From: an uncultured Maribacter sp. | GTDB lineage: Bacteria > Bacteroidota > Bacteroidia > Flavobacteriales > Flavobacteriaceae | Length of the DNA: 64,000 nucleotides | Direction of reading: 5' to 3' | Assembly (NCBI GenBank): GCA_947504045.1 | Contig: CANNFY010000001.1 | Location: forward strand, 930,001 to 994,000 | Part shown: positions 17,625-26,726 of the stretch, piece by piece | How the letters are laid out: each line of letters starts with the position of its first letter | Numbering within the stretch: the first letter of the stretch is position 1 | Program-made: the position numbers and the translations under genes | Notes under the pieces: generated by a model | Told to the model about the DNA's origin: nothing | Database searches by the model: none | The model's input: only the letters and a program-made list of their open reading frames with translations

Positions 17625-18614
17625 CTAGACTAACTTATTGTCTACTAAATATTCTGCAATTTGGACAGCGTTTGTAGCAGCACCTTTTCTAAGGTTATCT
17701 GCAACAATCCACATATTTATACTATTAGGTTGTGTTTCGTCTCTTCGTATTCTTCCAACAAATACATCATCTTTATCATGCGCATAAATTGGCATTGGAT
17801 AAGTGTTAGTATCTGGATTATCTTGTACAGTTACCCCAGGAGTATTGTTTAAAATTCCACGAACTTCATTTAGTTCAAAATCATTTTCAAACTCTACATT
17901 TACAGATTCAGAATGCCCACCAGCAGTAGGTATACGTACTGCGGTAGCACTTATAGAAAAAGACCTGTCATTTAATATTTTTTGAGGCTCTCTGGCTAAT
18001 TTCATTTCCTCTTTAGTATATCCGTTTTCTAAAAACACATCACAATGTGGTAATGCATTTCTACCAATAGGATAAGGATACGCCATTTCACCTTCAACAC
18101 CAGCTATTTCGTTTTCTAATTGTTTTACAGCTTTAACACCTGTTCCAGAAACAGATTGGTAAGTAGATACTACCACACGTTTCATTTTATATTTATTGTG
18201 TAATGGAGATAATGCCATTACTAATTGTATTGTAGAACAATTTGGATTAGCAATAATTTTATCTTCTGCAGTTAGTTCATTTGCATTAATTTCTGGAACT
18301 ACTAATTTCTTAGTAGGATCCATACGCCATGCAGAAGAATTATCTACAACGGTTGTTCCTGCTTCTGCAAATTTTGGTGCCCACTCTAAAGAGGTGTCTC
18401 CACCTGCAGAAAAAATAGCAATGTCTGGCTTAGCTGCTACTGCATCTGCTAGACCAATAATGGTATGATCAACGCCTTTATAGCTTAATTTTTTACCTAC
18501 AGAACGTTCTGAGGCAACTAATAATAATTCTGTAATAGGAAAATTACGTTCTGCTAATACTTTTAGCATTACCTCTCCTACCATTCCTGTAGCTCCTACA
18601 ACTGCTATTTTCAC
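17625..18614 (-). CDS. asd: Aspartate-semialdehyde dehydrogenase
   Basis: The 329-residue enzyme reduces aspartyl-4-phosphate to aspartate semialdehyde for lysine, threonine, methionine and diaminopimelate. The Rossmann motif GATGMVG is at 8-14, the catalytic cysteine is Cys126 in ANPNCSTIQL and the catalytic histidine is in TAGGHSESVNV. The length is normal. It is monocistronic, with a textbook promoter upstream and a terminator downstream. Confidence 0.96.
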   Translation of the reverse strand: MKIAVVGATGMVGEVMLKVLAERNFPITELLLVASERSVGKKLSYKGVDHTIIGLADAVAAKPDIAIFSAGGDTSLEWAPKFAEAGTTVVDNSSAWRMDPTKKLVVPEINANELTAEDKIIANPNCSTIQLVMALSPLHNKYKMKRVVVSTYQSVSGTGVKAVKQLENEIAGVEGEMAYPYPIGRNALPHCDVFLENGYTKEEMKLAREPQKILNDRSFSISATAVRIPTAGGHSESVNVEFENDFELNEVRGILNNTPGVTVQDNPDTNTYPMPIYAHDKDDVFVGRIRRDETQPNSINMWIVADNLRKGAATNAVQIAEYLVDNKLV

Positions 18615-18640
18615 TTTTACTTTAATTTAAGATTAAGCTG

Positions 18641-18670
18641 CAAATTTAACTATTACTTGGAGTTGTACAA
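18641..18670 (-). promoter_or_regulatory. Promoter of asd
   Basis: On the minus strand TTG (18668-18670), a 19-bp spacer and TAAATTTG (18641-18648) match the Bacteroidota consensus exactly. The box ends 26 bp before the start codon. Confidence 0.8.
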
Positions 18671-18737
18671 GTATTAAAACAAAGAATAAATAAAATATAA
18701 CAAAATGTTTTATTTATAACAAATGCTTTTAAGCATT

Positions 18738-18770
18738 AAAAAACCCTATCTAGAAATAATAGATAGGGTA
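18738..18770 (-). terminator. Terminator after mscL
   Basis: CCCTATCTA pairs with TAGATAGGG around a seven-base loop, and the minus strand continues into TTTTTT (the A run at 18738-18743). Confidence 0.8.
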
Positions 18771-18797
18771 AATTTTTTATAAAGTAATGTAGTTGAA

Positions 18798-19202
18798 TTA
18801 CTTTTTTAAAGAATCACGTATTTCAGTAAGTAATTCTTCTGCAGTTGGTCCTGCTGGTGCAGCTTCTGGCTCTGGAGCTTTTGTTTTGTTGTATGCTTTT
18901 ACAATAATAAACATAACAAGACCTACTATTAATAAGTTAATAATAGTGTTGATCCAAGCACCGTAAGCTATTACAGCACCACCTGCTTCTTTAGCAGCAG
19001 CTAACGTAGCATAATCGTTACCATCCATAGCAATATGCAAGTCTTCAAAATTCATTCCACCTGCAAAATACCCAACAAATGGCATAGCAATATTATCTAC
19101 AAATCCTTTAATAACTCCTCCTAAGGCACCTGCCATAATAACTGCTACTGCAAAATCAATCACGTTTCCGGTCATGATAAAATCTTTAAATTCTTTTAAC
19201 AT
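18798..19202 (-). CDS. mscL: Large-conductance mechanosensitive channel
   Basis: The 134-residue protein starts with the amphipathic helix MLKEFKDFIMTGNVIDFAVAV, followed by TM1 (about 14-45), a periplasmic loop with a Gly/Ala-rich stretch, TM2 (about 82-102, INLLIVGLVMFIIV) and an Ala/Pro/Glu linker to a C-terminal charged bundle helix (ELLTEIRDSLKK). As an inner-membrane pentamer it opens under tension to release solutes on hypo-osmotic shock, in keeping with a marine lifestyle. It stands alone between alr and asd. Confidence 0.96.
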   Translation of the reverse strand: MLKEFKDFIMTGNVIDFAVAVIMAGALGGVIKGFVDNIAMPFVGYFAGGMNFEDLHIAMDGNDYATLAAAKEAGGAVIAYGAWINTIINLLIVGLVMFIIVKAYNKTKAPEPEAAPAGPTAEELLTEIRDSLKK

Positions 19203-19284
19203 AATATTTAGTGTTTAATTGGTTATATATAATAAGACGCAATTTAATAAAAAAAGTCACATTTTATTATTGTGTAAGTTTAAA

Positions 19285-20391
19285 TTAAATTTTTATTTGT
19301 CTTTTTACTCGTGAAGAAATGCTTGTTAAAAGCTCGTAAGAAATGCTATTTGCAGTCTTAGCAAAATCTTCAGCTGATTGTTCTGGCCCAAAAATAATTA
19401 CTTCGTCTCCTTCTTCGCAATCTATATTAGTAACATTAATCATAATCATATCCATACATACGTTACCAACAATAAGTGCTTTTTTACCATTAACCATTAC
19501 ATAGGTTTTTCCTTGTCCATATTGTCTACCAATACCGTCTGCATGGCCAATGGGTAAAGTTGCGGTTATTATTTTTTTGTCTGTAATAAACCCTCTATTG
19601 TATCCTACACTTTTTCCGGGTTCTAAAATATGCTTTTGAGAAATTATTGTTTTTAAAGTAGCTACAGGTTTTAAAAACTTGTCAAAATTAGGGTTGTTTC
19701 CGTAACCGTATAGCCCTATACCACTACGAACCATAGAAAAGTGTGCCTCCGGATAATTTAATATTCCTGAGGTGTTTGCCATGTGTGTTAGTATAGAATA
19801 AGGGAGTAATTTTTCTATTTCGTCTTTAATTTTACAAAACTCTTTTATTTGTTCTTTAGTAAATTCTTTTTCATTTAAATCTTCAGAAGCTGCTAAATGA
19901 GAAAATATACTTTGTATGTGTAGCGTGTTATCTTCTGTTACAGTTTTAATAATTTTAGAAACAGAATCTATAGTAAAACCTAGCCTATTTAAGCCTGTAT
20001 TAAATTTAATATGAACAGGATAGTTCTGTTTATTTTCTGCTTTTGCTATTTTTAAAAATGCATTAAGTATTTTTTCAGAATATAAGTTAGGTTCTAACGT
20101 ATATTCTAAAATAGTTTTAAAATTAATAGCTTGTGGGTGTAACACTAGTATAGGTGTTTTAATACCCGCATTTCTTAGTTCAACACCTTCTTTTGTATAT
20201 GCTACTGCAAAATAGTTTACTCCTAAACTTTCTAGTTTTGTTGCAATTTTACAAGCATCGCTACCATAAGCAAAGGCTTTAGCAACCGCTAAAAATTTAG
20301 TGGTAGAATTTATTTTAGATTTAATAAAATTATAATTGTGCTCTAAAGCATCTAAACTAATCTCTAAAACTGTTTCTTTAGTTTTACCCAT
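19285..20391 (-). CDS. alr: Alanine racemase
   Basis: This 368-residue PLP enzyme makes D-alanine for peptidoglycan. The PLP lysine is Lys38 in [12 protein letters not shown]; the usual Asn after VKA is Phe here. The second catalytic base tyrosine is expected in SVGYNRGF, and [10 protein letters not shown] near residue 310 is the family motif. The length is normal. The start overlaps the end of tdk by 8 bp, so the two genes are translationally coupled. Confidence 0.94.
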   Translation of the reverse strand: MGKTKETVLEISLDALEHNYNFIKSKINSTTKFLAVAKAFAYGSDACKIATKLESLGVNYFAVAYTKEGVELRNAGIKTPILVLHPQAINFKTILEYTLEPNLYSEKILNAFLKIAKAENKQNYPVHIKFNTGLNRLGFTIDSVSKIIKTVTEDNTLHIQSIFSHLAASEDLNEKEFTKEQIKEFCKIKDEIEKLLPYSILTHMANTSGILNYPEAHFSMVRSGIGLYGYGNNPNFDKFLKPVATLKTIISQKHILEPGKSVGYNRGFITDKKIITATLPIGHADGIGRQYGQGKTYVMVNGKKALIVGNVCMDMIMINVTNIDCEEGDEVIIFGPEQSAEDFAKTANSISYELLTSISSRVKRQIKI

Positions 20392-21028
20392 TAGAATCTT
20401 TTTTAGAAGGAGTAATTTGTTGAGACTGTACTGGAAATTCTTTTATTTTTTCTTTTAATTGCGCTTTGTAAAAAGCCCCTCTACTTAAAGGTTCATAAGC
20501 TTCTACTTCACCTAAAAGAACAAGGTCATCGCTATTTGCTTTTCTAAAACTATAATTAGCTAAGTTTCCAGACCTTGTACAAATAGCATGTACTTTAGTA
20601 ACATACTCTGCAGTTGCCATTAAATTGGGCATTGGCCCAAAAGGGTTTCCTTTAAAATCCATATCTAAACCAGCAACAATAACACGAATTCCTTTATTTG
20701 CAAGATCATTGCAAACCTGTACAATTTCTTCATCAAAAAATTGCGCTTCATCTATTCCTATAACATCACAATCTTCTGCTAGTGTTCTAATTTTGGCGGC
20801 AGATTCTACAGGCGTAGAATGTATTTCATTAGAATCATGAGATACCACTTTACTTTTATCATAACGTGTATCTACCATTGGTTTAAAAATTTCAACTTTT
20901 AATTTAGCAAACTGAGCACGTTTTAATCTTCTAATTAGTTCTTCTGTTTTACCAGAGAACATAGATCCTGCAATAACTTCTATCCAGCCAAATTGTTCTT
21001 TATGATTAACGGTATTTTCGAGAAACAT
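20384..21028 (-). CDS. tdk: Thymidine kinase
   Basis: The 214-residue type II thymidine kinase has the P-loop [14 protein letters not shown] (about 22-35), the Walker B-like stretch [13 protein letters not shown] with the catalytic Glu, and the lasso-region tyrosine in [11 protein letters not shown]. Only one cysteine (ICTRSG) remains where the family usually has CxxC, and the second CxxC is replaced by LSRGAF, so the structural zinc site appears lost. It salvages thymidine to dTMP. The first gene of a tdk-alr pair. Confidence 0.94.
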   Translation of the reverse strand: MFLENTVNHKEQFGWIEVIAGSMFSGKTEELIRRLKRAQFAKLKVEIFKPMVDTRYDKSKVVSHDSNEIHSTPVESAAKIRTLAEDCDVIGIDEAQFFDEEIVQVCNDLANKGIRVIVAGLDMDFKGNPFGPMPNLMATAEYVTKVHAICTRSGNLANYSFRKANSDDLVLLGEVEAYEPLSRGAFYKAQLKEKIKEFPVQSQQITPSKKDSNG

Positions 21029-21132
21029 TTTGTAATTTTAGACGAAAATAAGGTGTTTTTTCGTTCTTATTTTAGTGATGATATAAATTTAAGAAAAAAA
21101 CATACCTTTTCTGAGAGGTTAAAAATTGCGTC

Positions 21133-21816
21133 ATGAAAAAAAAAATAAAAGCAGAATTAGTAAAACTGGCAACAAAAATTATTACTGCAGAAGATCTTAC
21201 AGAAATTACAGCACTTTATGATGCAAGTAAAGAAGTGTATGAGAAGTTGGCGGTTTTAAAGTACATAAACGATAATTTAGATGACATTGAAGTAAATGTT
21301 ACTAAAAGTCCTATTGCTGCTAAATTTGAAAAAATGGCTAATGCTGTTTTAAATGAAAATAAGCATGTTCCAGAAAATAATCCTCATAAAGAAGATATTA
21401 TTATTCCAGGTATGGATACCATAAAAGATATGATTTTAGAAATGTCTGATGATAAAAAGGTAGATGAAGTTTTATCCGAATTTTTAGAAAAACCTAATTA
21501 TGCTAAAAATGATAAAGAGCTTTTTATGCCTAAAGAAAATGAAGTTCTTGTAAAAGAAACTAAATCTGTAAATGACAGAGTAAGTAACAAAGAAATTAAG
21601 GTAGATTTAAATAATAGGCTAGCATTTGTAAAGCATCTTTTTAATAATAGTACAGAAGATTATAATAGGGTATTATCTCAATTAAATACGATAGACTCTG
21701 AAGAACGCTCTGTTGCATTTATTGTAAATATGGTAAAACCAGATTATAATAATTGGGAAGGAAAAGAAGAATTAGAAGCCCGTTTTATGCAATTAATTGA
21801 GCGTAAATTTGCGTAA
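21133..21816 (+). CDS. Conserved hypothetical protein
   Basis: Not recognised. The 227-residue protein is soluble, acidic and largely helical. An N-terminal helical part (KAELVKLATKIITAEDLTEI ...) is followed by a disordered-looking middle (about 75-150) and a compact C-terminal domain with RLAFVKHLFNNSTEDYNRVLSQLNTI. The composition looks typical of conserved flavobacterial proteins, but no function can be offered. It is divergent from tdk and closed by its own terminator, so it is monocistronic. Confidence 0.65.
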   Translation: MKKKIKAELVKLATKIITAEDLTEITALYDASKEVYEKLAVLKYINDNLDDIEVNVTKSPIAAKFEKMANAVLNENKHVPENNPHKEDIIIPGMDTIKDMILEMSDDKKVDEVLSEFLEKPNYAKNDKELFMPKENEVLVKETKSVNDRVSNKEIKVDLNNRLAFVKHLFNNSTEDYNRVLSQLNTIDSEERSVAFIVNMVKPDYNNWEGKEELEARFMQLIERKFA

Positions 21817-21837
21817 AAATTTTAAATAAAAAACCTA

Positions 21838-21872
21838 AACAATGCCTTGCTTATGCAGGGCATTGTTGTTTT
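21838..21872 (+). terminator. Terminator after the 21133-21816 gene
   Basis: AACAATGCCTTGC pairs with GCAGGGCATTGTT (13 bp with one G-U) around the loop TTAT, followed by GTTTT. Confidence 0.85.
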
Positions 21873-21912
21873 AAGAATATAATTACGACTATTAAAATAT
21901 AAATTAAGTAAA

Positions 21913-22260
21913 ATGAAAATTATATTCTATATAGCCACCGCAATATTAACTGCAATAATGCTTTATTCTGCTCAAATGTATATAAGAAACCCAGAGGCAG
22001 TAGCAGGTTATTTCCAAAATTTAAATTATCCTACCTATTTAGTTTACCCTTTAGCAATAGCAAAGTTGCTTGGTTTAATTGCTATTTGGAGTAATTTTTC
22101 AAAGCCTATAAAAGAGTGGGCTTATGCAGGTTTCTTTTTTAATCTTTTATTAGCTTTTACAGCGCATATAGTTGCTAAAGATGGTGGAGAGTTATTTTCT
22201 ATAATTGCTTTTTTTGCTTTAATTACATCCTATTTTTTTGATAAGAAAGTAAGGTTGTAA
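21913..22260 (+). CDS. DoxX-like small membrane protein
   Basis: The 115-residue protein has four predicted transmembrane helices (about 3-22, 42-60, 68-90, 94-110). The pattern of Tyr-Leu-Val-Tyr-Pro-Leu-Ala-Ile-Ala-Lys in helix 2 and WAYAGFFFNLLLAFTAHI in helix 3 fits the DoxX-like family. The family's role is poorly defined (respiration or membrane redox in some members). It precedes rsmI by 9 bp and may lead the 21.9-23.9 kb gene string. Confidence 0.75.
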   Translation: MKIIFYIATAILTAIMLYSAQMYIRNPEAVAGYFQNLNYPTYLVYPLAIAKLLGLIAIWSNFSKPIKEWAYAGFFFNLLLAFTAHIVAKDGGELFSIIAFFALITSYFFDKKVRL

Positions 22261-22269
22261 ATTTGTATA

Positions 22270-22941
22270 ATGGGAAAACTCTATTTAGTGCCAACACCAA
22301 TTGGTAATTTAGAAGATATTACATTACGTGCCATTCGAGTTTTAAAAGAGGCAGACCTTATTCTTGCAGAAGATACCAGAACTAGCGGTAAACTTTTAAA
22401 ACACTTAGAAATTGGCACGCCAATGCAAAGCCATCATATGCATAATGAGCATAAAATGGTAGATATTTTGGTGCAAAAAATACAAGCAGGAACAACAATT
22501 GCATTAATATCAGATGCAGGTACACCAGCAATATCAGACCCAGGTTTTTTACTCACAAGAGCTTGTGTAGCTGCAAATATAGAAGTAGATTGTTTGCCTG
22601 GAGCAACAGCCTTTGTTCCAGCATTAGTAAATAGTGGTTTGCCTAATGATAAGTTTGTTTTTGAAGGATTTTTACCTGTAAAAAAAGGAAGGCAAACACG
22701 ATTAAAGTTACTTGCCGAAGAAACTAGAACCATTATTTTTTATGAATCGCCTCATAAACTAGTAAAAACTTTAGGACAGTTTGTAGAATATTTTGATGCC
22801 GAAAGGCCAGTTTCTGTTTCTAGAGAGCTCACCAAAATGTATGAAGAAACGGTAAGAGGAACCGCTGAAGAAGTTTTAAAACATTTTACAGAAAAACCTC
22901 CCAAAGGCGAAATAGTAATTGTTGTAGGAGGAAAAAAATAA
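22270..22941 (+). CDS. rsmI: 16S rRNA (cytidine1402-2'-O)-methyltransferase
   Basis: The 223-residue protein starts GKLYLVPTPIGNLEDIT and has the tetrapyrrole-methylase fold signatures AEDTRTSGKLLKHL and ISDAGTPAISDPG (SAM site). It methylates the 2'-OH of C1402 in 16S rRNA. It is shorter than E. coli RsmI (286 residues), lacking the C-terminal extension, as is common in Bacteroidota. It is followed after 12 bp by a HopJ-family gene. Confidence 0.93.
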   Translation: MGKLYLVPTPIGNLEDITLRAIRVLKEADLILAEDTRTSGKLLKHLEIGTPMQSHHMHNEHKMVDILVQKIQAGTTIALISDAGTPAISDPGFLLTRACVAANIEVDCLPGATAFVPALVNSGLPNDKFVFEGFLPVKKGRQTRLKLLAEETRTIIFYESPHKLVKTLGQFVEYFDAERPVSVSRELTKMYEETVRGTAEEVLKHFTEKPPKGEIVIVVGGKK

Positions 22942-22953
22942 GAAATTTAGAAT

Positions 22954-23295
22954 ATGAAAATTGAAGAATTTAAAAGTATATTAAGTACAGAAGGTAAAGT
23001 AGAATTTACAGATACAATGGCAGTTATTGAAGCAAATTATGAATTTACACCAACTGCTTTTACCAATGGAACATTACATAATAAAGCAGGAGAAAATTCT
23101 GGATCATGTAAATTATTTGCATTTGCTAGTTTACAAAAATTGTCTAAAGAAGAAACACTAGCTTGTTTTGGTAAGTATTATACAGTAGAGGTTTTGCAAG
23201 ATTTAGAAGGAACAGGACACCAGAATATTAGAAACTTTATGGCAACAGGTTTTAATGGAATTTCTTTTGATGGAGAAGCATTAAAAACAAAATAA
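22954..23295 (+). CDS. HopJ type III effector family protein
   Basis: The 113-residue protein shows the family pattern of EFTDTMAVIEANYEFTPTAFTNG, AGENSGSCKLFAFA and GHQNIRNFMATGF. Despite the family name, there is no secretion system nearby and these small proteins occur widely in free-living bacteria; the biochemical role is unknown. The stop is 1 bp before the next ATG, so it is co-transcribed with its neighbours. Confidence 0.85.
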   Translation: MKIEEFKSILSTEGKVEFTDTMAVIEANYEFTPTAFTNGTLHNKAGENSGSCKLFAFASLQKLSKEETLACFGKYYTVEVLQDLEGTGHQNIRNFMATGFNGISFDGEALKTK

Positions 23296-23296
23296 A

Positions 23297-23866
23297 ATGG
23301 AAAAGCTCCTTTCCAATATCCGAGCGTGTGCTATTTGTAAGGAGCATTTAGTTTTAGGCCCAAGACCTGTAGTTGTAGCACATGCAAAAGCTAAAATTGC
23401 AATTATTGGGCAAGCTCCAGGTACCAAAGTACATGCTTCTGGTATTCCTTGGGACGATGCTAGTGGTAAGCAGCTACGAAAATGGATGGGAATAACAGAT
23501 GAAGTTTTTTATGACGAAAAACAAGTAGCAATTATTCCTATGGGTTTTTGTTATCCTGGAAAAGGAAAAACAGGCGATTTACCACCAAGGCCAGAATGCG
23601 CACCCTTATGGCACGAGCAGTTATTTAATAAACTACCTAATGTAGAATTAGTTGTATTAATAGGCATTTATGCCCAAAAATATTACTTAGGTAAAAAAGC
23701 AGAAAAGAACCTTACAGAGACGGTTCGTGTTTTTGAAAATTATTTACCACAATATTTTACATTGCCACACCCATCACCAAGAAATAGATTTTGGTTAACT
23801 AAAAACCCTTGGTTTAATACCAGTGTGTTGCCAGAGCTAAAGAAAAGAATAAATAAAATCTTATAA
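23297..23866 (+). CDS. Uracil-DNA glycosylase superfamily protein
   Basis: The 189-residue protein has the superfamily motif 1 GQAPGTKVHASGIPWDDASGK and a motif 2-like HPSPRNRFW near the C-terminus. Only two N-terminal cysteines are close together (CAICKEH), so the four-cysteine iron-sulfur cluster of family 4 enzymes is not evident. It probably removes uracil or another damaged base from DNA; the exact specificity is open. It lies directly after the HopJ-family gene. Confidence 0.8.
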   Translation: MEKLLSNIRACAICKEHLVLGPRPVVVAHAKAKIAIIGQAPGTKVHASGIPWDDASGKQLRKWMGITDEVFYDEKQVAIIPMGFCYPGKGKTGDLPPRPECAPLWHEQLFNKLPNVELVVLIGIYAQKYYLGKKAEKNLTETVRVFENYLPQYFTLPHPSPRNRFWLTKNPWFNTSVLPELKKRINKIL

Positions 23867-23901
23867 ATTGTATTTTTGAGGAATACAGAAAATTAAATAT
23901 A

Positions 23902-24330
23902 ATGAGCACAACAAATAAAGTAACAACAAAGTGGTTGGGTAATATGGCTTTTGAAAGCGATAACCCTTCCGGACATAACTTAAAAATAGATATTGCAAAA
24001 GAAAATGGCGGAGACGGTAGTGGCTATAGACCAAAAGCCTTAATGTTATCTTCTTTAGCAGGCTGCTCTGGGCTAGATATAGCTGCAATGATAAAAAAAA
24101 TGAAGTTAGAGGTTGAAGAGTTTACCATAGATACTATTGCAAATCTTACCGATGAACATCCAAAATTTTACGATGCTGTAACAGTAGAATATCATTTTAC
24201 AGGTCCAAATTTGCATGAGAAAAAATTACAAAGAGCAGTAGACCTTTCTATTGAAAAATATTGTGGGGTAATGGAAATGTTTCGTCAGTTTGCTACTATG
24301 GAAATTAAGACGATTTTTCACCATAAATAG
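23902..24330 (+). CDS. OsmC family protein
   Basis: The 142-residue protein has the OsmC/Ohr fold signatures: an N-terminal strand pair, KALMLSSLAGCSGLDIAAM with the first reactive cysteine, and EKYCGVMEM with the second. The family reduces organic hydroperoxides with the two cysteines, but the YhfA-like subgroup it resembles has no proven substrate. Cytoplasmic. It sits 35 bp after the UDG-type gene and 50 bp before recJ, so it may belong to the same string. Confidence 0.85.
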   Translation: MSTTNKVTTKWLGNMAFESDNPSGHNLKIDIAKENGGDGSGYRPKALMLSSLAGCSGLDIAAMIKKMKLEVEEFTIDTIANLTDEHPKFYDAVTVEYHFTGPNLHEKKLQRAVDLSIEKYCGVMEMFRQFATMEIKTIFHHK

Positions 24331-24380
24331 AACCTACTAATTTTTAGTTTACTCTTAAAACATATCATTTAATTAAAAGA

Positions 24381-26078
24381 ATGCGCTGGAATATTAAACC
24401 CAAACCTAAACAAGAAGCTATTAAAGCATTAGCGCAAGTTTTAAATGTTGAAGATATTGTTGCTCAATTACTTTTACAAAGAGGAATAACAACATACGAA
24501 GAGGCAAAAACGTTTTTTAGGCCACAACTTTCCCATTTACATGATCCTTTTTTAATGAAGGATATGGCTATTGCGGTGAGCAGAATACAACAAGCCATAG
24601 CCGATAATGAAAATATATTAGTGTATGGCGACTATGATGTAGACGGTACAACATCTGTTGCGTTACTGTCCTCCTACTTGTTAAGTTATTACCCTAATGT
24701 AGCCACATATATTCCAGATAGATATGGTGAAGGTTATGGCGTTTCTTACCAAGGAATAGATTTTGCCGAGGATAATAATTTTACTTTAATCATAACCTTA
24801 GATTGTGGCGTAAAAGCCATAGATAAAGTTGCGTATGCCAAAGAAAAAGGAATAGATTTTATTATTTGTGACCACCATAGGCCAGGAAAAAATTTACCTG
24901 ATGCAGTTGCTGTTTTAGATGCCAAAAGAGAAGATTGCACCTACCCTTATGATGAGTTGTGCGGTTGTGGTGTTGGCTTTAAATTAATACAAGCTTTAGC
25001 TGTAAAAAATGGTCAAACTATAGAAGATTTAGTACCTTATTTAGATTTAGTTGCTACAGCTATAGGAGCAGATATTGTTCCTATAACAGGCGAAAATAGA
25101 GTGCTAGCATATTATGGCTTGCAAGTTATAAACAACAATCCAAGAACAGGGTTTAAAGCAATTATAGAACAAACAAAAAAGCAAAAATTAAGTATTACCG
25201 ATGTTGTTTTTACAATAGCACCCAGAATAAATGCAGCAGGTAGAATGAAACACGGCCAACATGCTGTAAATTTATTAACAGAAACAAACTTAGAGCAGGC
25301 AAATAAGTTTGCAGAAGAAATAGAAAGTTACAATTTAGATAGAAAAAATTTAGACAAAAAAATAACTAAAGAGGCACTACAACAAATAGTAGACAATAAA
25401 GAAGAAGATAAATTTACTACAGTAGTTTATAAAAATACTTGGCATAAAGGAGTAATAGGTATTGTGGCATCTCGCCTAACAGAAAATTACTATAGACCCA
25501 CTTTGGTATTTACAAAAAGTGGCGATAAATTAGCAGCATCTGCACGTTCCGTAAAAGGGTTTGATGTGTATAATGCTTTAGAAGCAAGTTCCGAATTTAT
25601 AGAACAATTTGGAGGACACAAATACGCCGCAGGATTAACACTTCTAGAATCGCAATACGAGGCTTTTAAAACAAAGTTTGAAGAAGTTGTATGTAATACT
25701 ATAGACAAGCATTTATTAACTCCAGAAATTACTGTAGATTCTATTCTAAATTTTACTGACATAACTCCTAAGTTAATGCGTATTATTAACCAGTTTGAGC
25801 CTTTTGGACCAGGAAATATGACACCAGTTTTTATGGCAGAAAATTTAAAAGATTCTGGTTATGCAAAAGGAGTAGGTGCAGACGAGAGCCATTTAAAATG
25901 TGCTGTTTATCAACCTTCAACTACAACTAGTAGAGAACGAATTAATGCCATAGGTTTTAATTTAGGCGATAAATTGGATACGGTTTCCCAAGGCACTTTT
26001 AATGCCGTATTTTCTATAGATGAAAATGAGTGGCAAGGAAAAACTTCTTTACAGTTGAAGATTAGAGATGTAAAATAA
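24381..26078 (+). CDS. recJ: Single-stranded-DNA-specific exonuclease RecJ
   Basis: This 565-residue exonuclease degrades single-stranded DNA 5' to 3' in recombination and mismatch repair. The DHH phosphoesterase motifs are complete: VYGDYDVDGTTS (about 81-92), LDCG, ICDHHRPG (DHH motif), and the DHHA1 motif GGHKYAAGLTL. The OB fold follows (about 450-560, FEPFGPGNMTPVF). The length is normal. It closes the run that starts at the DoxX-like gene. Confidence 0.95.
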   Translation: MRWNIKPKPKQEAIKALAQVLNVEDIVAQLLLQRGITTYEEAKTFFRPQLSHLHDPFLMKDMAIAVSRIQQAIADNENILVYGDYDVDGTTSVALLSSYLLSYYPNVATYIPDRYGEGYGVSYQGIDFAEDNNFTLIITLDCGVKAIDKVAYAKEKGIDFIICDHHRPGKNLPDAVAVLDAKREDCTYPYDELCGCGVGFKLIQALAVKNGQTIEDLVPYLDLVATAIGADIVPITGENRVLAYYGLQVINNNPRTGFKAIIEQTKKQKLSITDVVFTIAPRINAAGRMKHGQHAVNLLTETNLEQANKFAEEIESYNLDRKNLDKKITKEALQQIVDNKEEDKFTTVVYKNTWHKGVIGIVASRLTENYYRPTLVFTKSGDKLAASARSVKGFDVYNALEASSEFIEQFGGHKYAAGLTLLESQYEAFKTKFEEVVCNTIDKHLLTPEITVDSILNFTDITPKLMRIINQFEPFGPGNMTPVFMAENLKDSGYAKGVGADESHLKCAVYQPSTTTSRERINAIGFNLGDKLDTVSQGTFNAVFSIDENEWQGKTSLQLKIRDVK

Positions 26079-26081
26079 AAA

Positions 26082-26109
26082 AGCCCTTGCATAACCACAA
26101 ACAAGGGCT
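26082..26109. terminator. Hairpin after recJ
   Basis: AGCCCTTG pairs with CAAGGGCT around 12 bases. The plus strand lacks a T run after it, while the minus strand runs into TTTTTT. It probably ends recJ poorly and stops antisense transcripts better. Confidence 0.5.
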
Positions 26110-26296
26110 CAAATTGCAATAATGAAAATAAAATAGTTTTTCAAAACAACTAGTACTTTAATAGTACTAAGTTTACACTCTTCACATATTTAGTTTTGAT
26201 TAGTATTCTACAAATATATTTATTATTTTTAATTAGTCTAAATAAAATTAATATTTTTGCTGATGTATATTTATTAACCTAATAAAATAATATGCT

Positions 26297-26659
26297 ATGG
26301 ATGATATTATTCCACTTTATTCTAATGATTTTGGAATGGCTTTTCAGTGGCGAAAAAGTGTATTAAAAGATAATAGTAAAGTACAAGTAGTATTTAAAGA
26401 CACTGGCTTTTTTATTACAAGACATGAATTAGTCTATTTTTCTGAAAGCATTATAGACACCATAGAAAAAAATTATCTAGAGTTTCAGGAAAATATTGCA
26501 TGCGATTCTTGTAGAAAATTATTATTAAATACTCCTGCTAATCAAGTAAGTTTAGCATTAGATAGAAATGAGCTGCTTTTAATAAAAGATTTAATAGAAG
26601 GAACACTTTTTCAGTTGGATCTAGAAAATTATTTGGATAAAATATGCTCAGGTAATTAA
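26297..26659 (+). CDS. Conserved hypothetical protein
   Basis: Not recognised with confidence. The 120-residue soluble protein reads like small Bacteroidota proteins of the DUF6686 kind (a short beta domain, then a helix with YFSESIIDTI, CDSCRK and a leucine-rich C-terminus LLIKDLIEGTLFQLDLENYL), but I could not check this. A CxxC pair (ACDSC) is present. A -7 box TATTTTTG lies at 26252-26259, about 38 bp upstream. It is flanked by recJ and an MFS gene with its own promoter. Confidence 0.55.
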   Translation: MDDIIPLYSNDFGMAFQWRKSVLKDNSKVQVVFKDTGFFITRHELVYFSESIIDTIEKNYLEFQENIACDSCRKLLLNTPANQVSLALDRNELLLIKDLIEGTLFQLDLENYLDKICSGN

Positions 26660-26699
26660 AGACTTTTTGTAGTACTATTTTATAGCATAAATATAATTT

Positions 26700-26707
26700 T
26701 ACCTTTG
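26700..26707 (+). promoter_or_regulatory. -7 box upstream of the MFS transporter
   Basis: TACCTTTG fits TAnnTTTG and lies 19 bp before the TTG start codon; no -33 TTG is at the usual distance. The leader would be very short. Confidence 0.4.
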
Positions 26708-26726
26708 TATATCTAAACAATTACTT

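Noticed and set aside
22954-23295. A virulence effector (HopJ)
   Set aside because: No type III secretion genes are present and the family is widespread in free-living bacteria; the name is historical.
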